From contig CALMTJ010000092.1 in the NCBI GenBank assembly GCA_937872715.1, positions 1-9,282 on the forward strand: a stretch of DNA of 9,282 nucleotides. The letters run 5' to 3'. Position 1 is the first letter of the stretch. Each line of letters opens with the position of its first letter. A program made the translations under genes and the position numbers. This document shows positions 6,879 through 9,282 of this stretch, one piece after another. Origin of the DNA: an uncultured Methylobacteriaceae bacterium. Lineage in GTDB: Bacteria > Pseudomonadota > Alphaproteobacteria > Rhizobiales > Beijerinckiaceae. The notes beneath the pieces were generated by a model. That model did no database searches and had not been told where the DNA came from. It saw only the letters and a program-made list of their open reading frames with translations.

Positions 6879-8030
6879 ATGTATGATTGGCTGATCGTCG
6901 GCGCCGGTTTCGCCGGCAGCGTCCTCGCGGAGCGTCTCGCGAGCGAGCGGGGCGAGCGCGTGCTCGTGGTGGACCGCCGCAACCACGTCGCCGGCAACGC
7001 CTATGACCGGCACGACGAGGCCGGCATCCTGGTGCACCAGTACGGCCCGCACATCTTCCACACGAATTCGCGGCCCATCTTCGAGTACCTGTCCCGGTTC
7101 ACGGGATGGCGTCCCTACGAGCACCGCGTGCTGGGCCAGGTGGACGGCCGGCTCGTTCCGATCCCGATCAACCTCGACACGGTCAACACGCTCTACGGGC
7201 TCGACCTGACCTCCGACGAGCTGGAGGGGTGGTTCGCGTCCCGAGCCGAGCCCGTGGCGGAGATCCGGACGTCGGAGGACGTCGTGGTCTCCCGGGTGGG
7301 CCGTGAGCTCTACGAGAAGTTCTTCCGCGGCTATACCAGGAAGCAATGGGGGATGGACCCGTCCGAGCTCGACAGGTCCGTGACCGCCCGCGTGCCCACC
7401 CGCACGAACCGTGACGACCGCTACTTCACGGACGAATTCCAGTTCATGCCGGAGCACGGCTATACGAGGATGTTCGAGCGGATGCTGGATCATCCGAACA
7501 TCAACGTCATGCTGCAGACGGATTTTCGCGACATCCGCGACATGATCCCGCACAGGCGCACGATCTATACCGGCCCGATCGACGAGTTCTTCGGCTTCCG
7601 GCACGGGAAACTGCCCTACCGGTCGCTCCGCTTCGAGCACGTGACGCTCGACACCCCGCGCTTCCAGGCCGTCGGGACGGTGAACTACCCGCAGACGGAG
7701 GATTACACCCGCGTCAGCGAGTACAAGCACCTGACCGGTCAGGAGCACCCGAAGACCAGCATCACCTACGAATACCCGTCGGCCGACGGCGATCCGTATT
7801 ACCCGATCCCCCGTCCCGAGAACGCCCAATTGTTCCGGACCTACGAGCGGCTCGCCCAATCGACGCCGGACGTCTGGTTCGTCGGGCGCCTCGCCACCTA
7901 CAGGTATTACAATATGGACCAGGTCGTCGGGCAGGCGCTCGCCACGTTCAAACGCATCTCCGACGCGCTGCCGGCCGGCGCGGACACCCGCACGGTAAAG
8001 GCGATCGGGGCGGCGGCGGTCGCCTCCTGA
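6879..8030 (+). CDS. glf: UDP-galactopyranose mutase
   Basis: This FAD enzyme interconverts UDP-galactopyranose and UDP-galactofuranose, supplying Galf for surface glycans. The 383-residue length is normal for bacterial Glf (about 370-390). The N-terminal dinucleotide-binding motif is VGAGFAGSVLAERLA at 7-21, followed by the acidic/basic strand end VVDRRNHVAGNAYD at 30-43. QYGPHIFHTN at 54-63, FFRGYTRKQWGMDPSEL at 148-164 with the UDP-stacking Trp (W157), the arginines in RVPTRTNRDDRYF at 171-183, and the C-terminal flavin-binding RLATYRYYNMDQVVGQAL at 337-354 are all present. ATG 6879 starts where homology starts; the in-frame GTG at 6717 would add a stretch that is a shadow of the glycosyltransferase gene. 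The start lies eight bases after that gene's stop without a strong ribosome binding site, so translational coupling is likely. Confidence 0.97.
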   Translation: MYDWLIVGAGFAGSVLAERLASERGERVLVVDRRNHVAGNAYDRHDEAGILVHQYGPHIFHTNSRPIFEYLSRFTGWRPYEHRVLGQVDGRLVPIPINLDTVNTLYGLDLTSDELEGWFASRAEPVAEIRTSEDVVVSRVGRELYEKFFRGYTRKQWGMDPSELDRSVTARVPTRTNRDDRYFTDEFQFMPEHGYTRMFERMLDHPNINVMLQTDFRDIRDMIPHRRTIYTGPIDEFFGFRHGKLPYRSLRFEHVTLDTPRFQAVGTVNYPQTEDYTRVSEYKHLTGQEHPKTSITYEYPSADGDPYYPIPRPENAQLFRTYERLAQSTPDVWFVGRLATYRYYNMDQVVGQALATFKRISDALPAGADTRTVKAIGAAAVAS

Positions 8031-8051
8031 GGCGCCCGCGGGAGCCCGGCG

Positions 8052-9282
8052 ATGTCGGCCGCGAAGGGCCTGGAGCTCTGGGGCGGGATCGAGTGCACGG
8101 TCGCCCGCATCGGCGACCGCTACCGGGACCAGTCGGCGGAGACGGGCCATCGCGACCGGCCCGGCGACATCGCCCGTATCGCCTCCCTCGGCATCCGGAC
8201 GCTCCGCTACCCGGTCATCTGGGAAACCCTGGCCACCGCCAGGGGCGCGCCGCCCGACTGGCGCTGGCACGATGCTCGGCTCACGGCCATCCGGCAGGCC
8301 GGCATCCGGCCGATCGCCGGGCTGATCCATCACGGCAGCGGCCCGACCTGGACGAACCTCCTCGACCCGGCTTTTCCCGCGCTCCTGGCCCGGCATGCCG
8401 GGCGGGTCGCGAAGCGGTATCCGTGGATCGACCTCTACACGCCCGTGAACGAGCCGCTGACGACGGCCCGGTTCAGCGCGCTGTACGGCCATTGGTATCC
8501 GCACGGGCGGAGTTACGGCGACTTCCTGCGGGCGCTGGTGAACCAGTGCCGGGCGACCGTGCTGGCCATGCGGGCGATCCGGCGGGTCAATCCCGCTGCC
8601 CGGCTCGTCGCGACGGACGATCTCGGCCGCACCTTCTCGACCGCGTCCCTGCGCCATCAGGCCGAGCACGAGAACGAGCGGCGCTGGCTTTCCTTCGACC
8701 TCCTGTTCGGACGCGTCGATCGCGACCATCCCTGGTGGGGCATCCTGCGGGACCACGGGATCGGGGAGCGCGAGCTCGCCTTCTTCCTCCGGCGAGAGGT
8801 CGTGCCGGACATCGTCGGGGTGAACCACTACCTGACGAGCGAGCGTTTCCTGGACGGCCGGCTCGGCCGCTATCCCGACCATCTGCGGGGCGGCAACGGG
8901 CGGGACGTCTACGCGGATGTCGAGGCCGTCCGGGTGGACATCCCGAGCGAGGAGCTCGGCCCGGCCGCGAGGCTCCGCGAGGTCTGGGAGCGCTACCGGG
9001 CGCCGGTTGTCGTCACGGAGGTCCACCACGGCTGCACCCGCGACGAGCAGCTCCGCTGGCTGGACGAGGTCTGGCGCGCCGCGCGGACGCTGCGGGACCA
9101 AGGTGCGGACATCCGGGCCGTGACGCTCTGGTCCATCTTCGGCACGCGGGACTGGAACACGCTCCTCACCCGCGACGCCGGCATCTACGAGCCGGGCGCC
9201 TTCGACGCGCGGGGGCCTCAGCCCCGGCCCACGGCGCTCGCCGCGGCGGCGCGCGGGCTCGCCGCGACGGGGAGCTACGACC
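8052..9282 (+). CDS. Glycoside hydrolase family 1-like protein (3' end beyond window)
   Basis: 410 residues are visible and the frame is still open at the window's end. The fold is GH1-like ((beta/alpha)8): GIRTLRYPVIWETL at 47-60, GIRPIAGLIHHGSGP at 84-98, the acid/base motif YTPVNEPL with E134, DIVGVNHYLTSERF at 253-266, the nucleophile motif VVTEVHHG with E323 (usually TENG), and the late Trp segment TLWSIFGTRDWN at 358-369. The N-terminal region (ELWGGIECTVARIGDRYRDQ) is shorter and unlike the usual GH1 FLWG-ATAxYQxEG start, and the domain is about 390 residues against 440-470. The start ATG 8052 has GGGAG seven bases upstream and lies 21 bases after the glf stop. There is no signal peptide, so it should act in the cytoplasm alongside the two biosynthetic enzymes, which suggests glycan remodelling or transglycosylation instead of sugar catabolism. 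A further domain may follow; an RmlD-like sugar reductase would fit, but this is a guess. Confidence 0.88.
   Translation, partial: MSAAKGLELWGGIECTVARIGDRYRDQSAETGHRDRPGDIARIASLGIRTLRYPVIWETLATARGAPPDWRWHDARLTAIRQAGIRPIAGLIHHGSGPTWTNLLDPAFPALLARHAGRVAKRYPWIDLYTPVNEPLTTARFSALYGHWYPHGRSYGDFLRALVNQCRATVLAMRAIRRVNPAARLVATDDLGRTFSTASLRHQAEHENERRWLSFDLLFGRVDRDHPWWGILRDHGIGERELAFFLRREVVPDIVGVNHYLTSERFLDGRLGRYPDHLRGGNGRDVYADVEAVRVDIPSEELGPAARLREVWERYRAPVVVTEVHHGCTRDEQLRWLDEVWRAARTLRDQGADIRAVTLWSIFGTRDWNTLLTRDAGIYEPGAFDARGPQPRPTALAAAARGLAATGSYD

Noticed and set aside
6627..9101. An 824-codon open frame on the minus strand across glf and the GH1-like gene
   Set aside because: It is antisense to two genes with clear motifs; its product is Arg/Pro/Gly/Val-rich without recognisable domains, the usual result of GC-rich codon bias.

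Overview
The window is high-GC DNA with densely packed genes, ATGA start/stop overlaps, strong G/C bias at third codon positions and frequent antisense open frames. The protein set (KpsM/KpsT-type capsule exporter, malate synthase G, a NepR-like small protein, UDP-galactopyranose mutase) points to an alphaproteobacterium. A Methylobacterium-like member of the Hyphomicrobiales is my best guess, from general resemblance and not from any search.

Left block (1-2184, + strand): the 3' part of an ABC-2 polysaccharide export permease (KpsM type) overlaps by ATGA with its short ATPase partner (KpsT type). Eight bases later begins a uroporphyrinogen-III synthase (HemD) family gene. Its frame is broken by an apparent one-base loss in a run of five G at 1443-1447; restoring one G gives a continuous protein of about 281 residues.

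Middle block (2200-5386, - strand): malate synthase G (glcB) is followed on the same strand by three small genes. The first, with a strong ribosome binding site, encodes a 62-residue protein with the core pattern of the general-stress anti-sigma factor NepR, but no ecfG or phyR lies in the window. The other two are unrecognised hypothetical proteins. The last converges on the HemD-like gene with only 15 bases between the stop codons.

Right block (5614-9282, + strand): divergent from glcB across a 227-base intergenic region lies a tight three-gene run: a GT-B glycosyltransferase with the RWDFVWQRPQ signature, UDP-galactopyranose mutase (glf), and a glycoside hydrolase family 1-like protein with both catalytic glutamates, still open at the window's end. 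This looks like synthesis of a galactofuranose-containing glycan. With the KpsM/KpsT exporter on the left, the region resembles a cell-surface polysaccharide locus with metabolic and stress-related genes in between. The placement of a GH1-like enzyme inside a Galf biosynthetic operon, the orphan NepR-like gene and the frameshifted HemD paralogue are the items most worth following up. No RNA genes, insertion sequences, CRISPR arrays or phage genes were seen.
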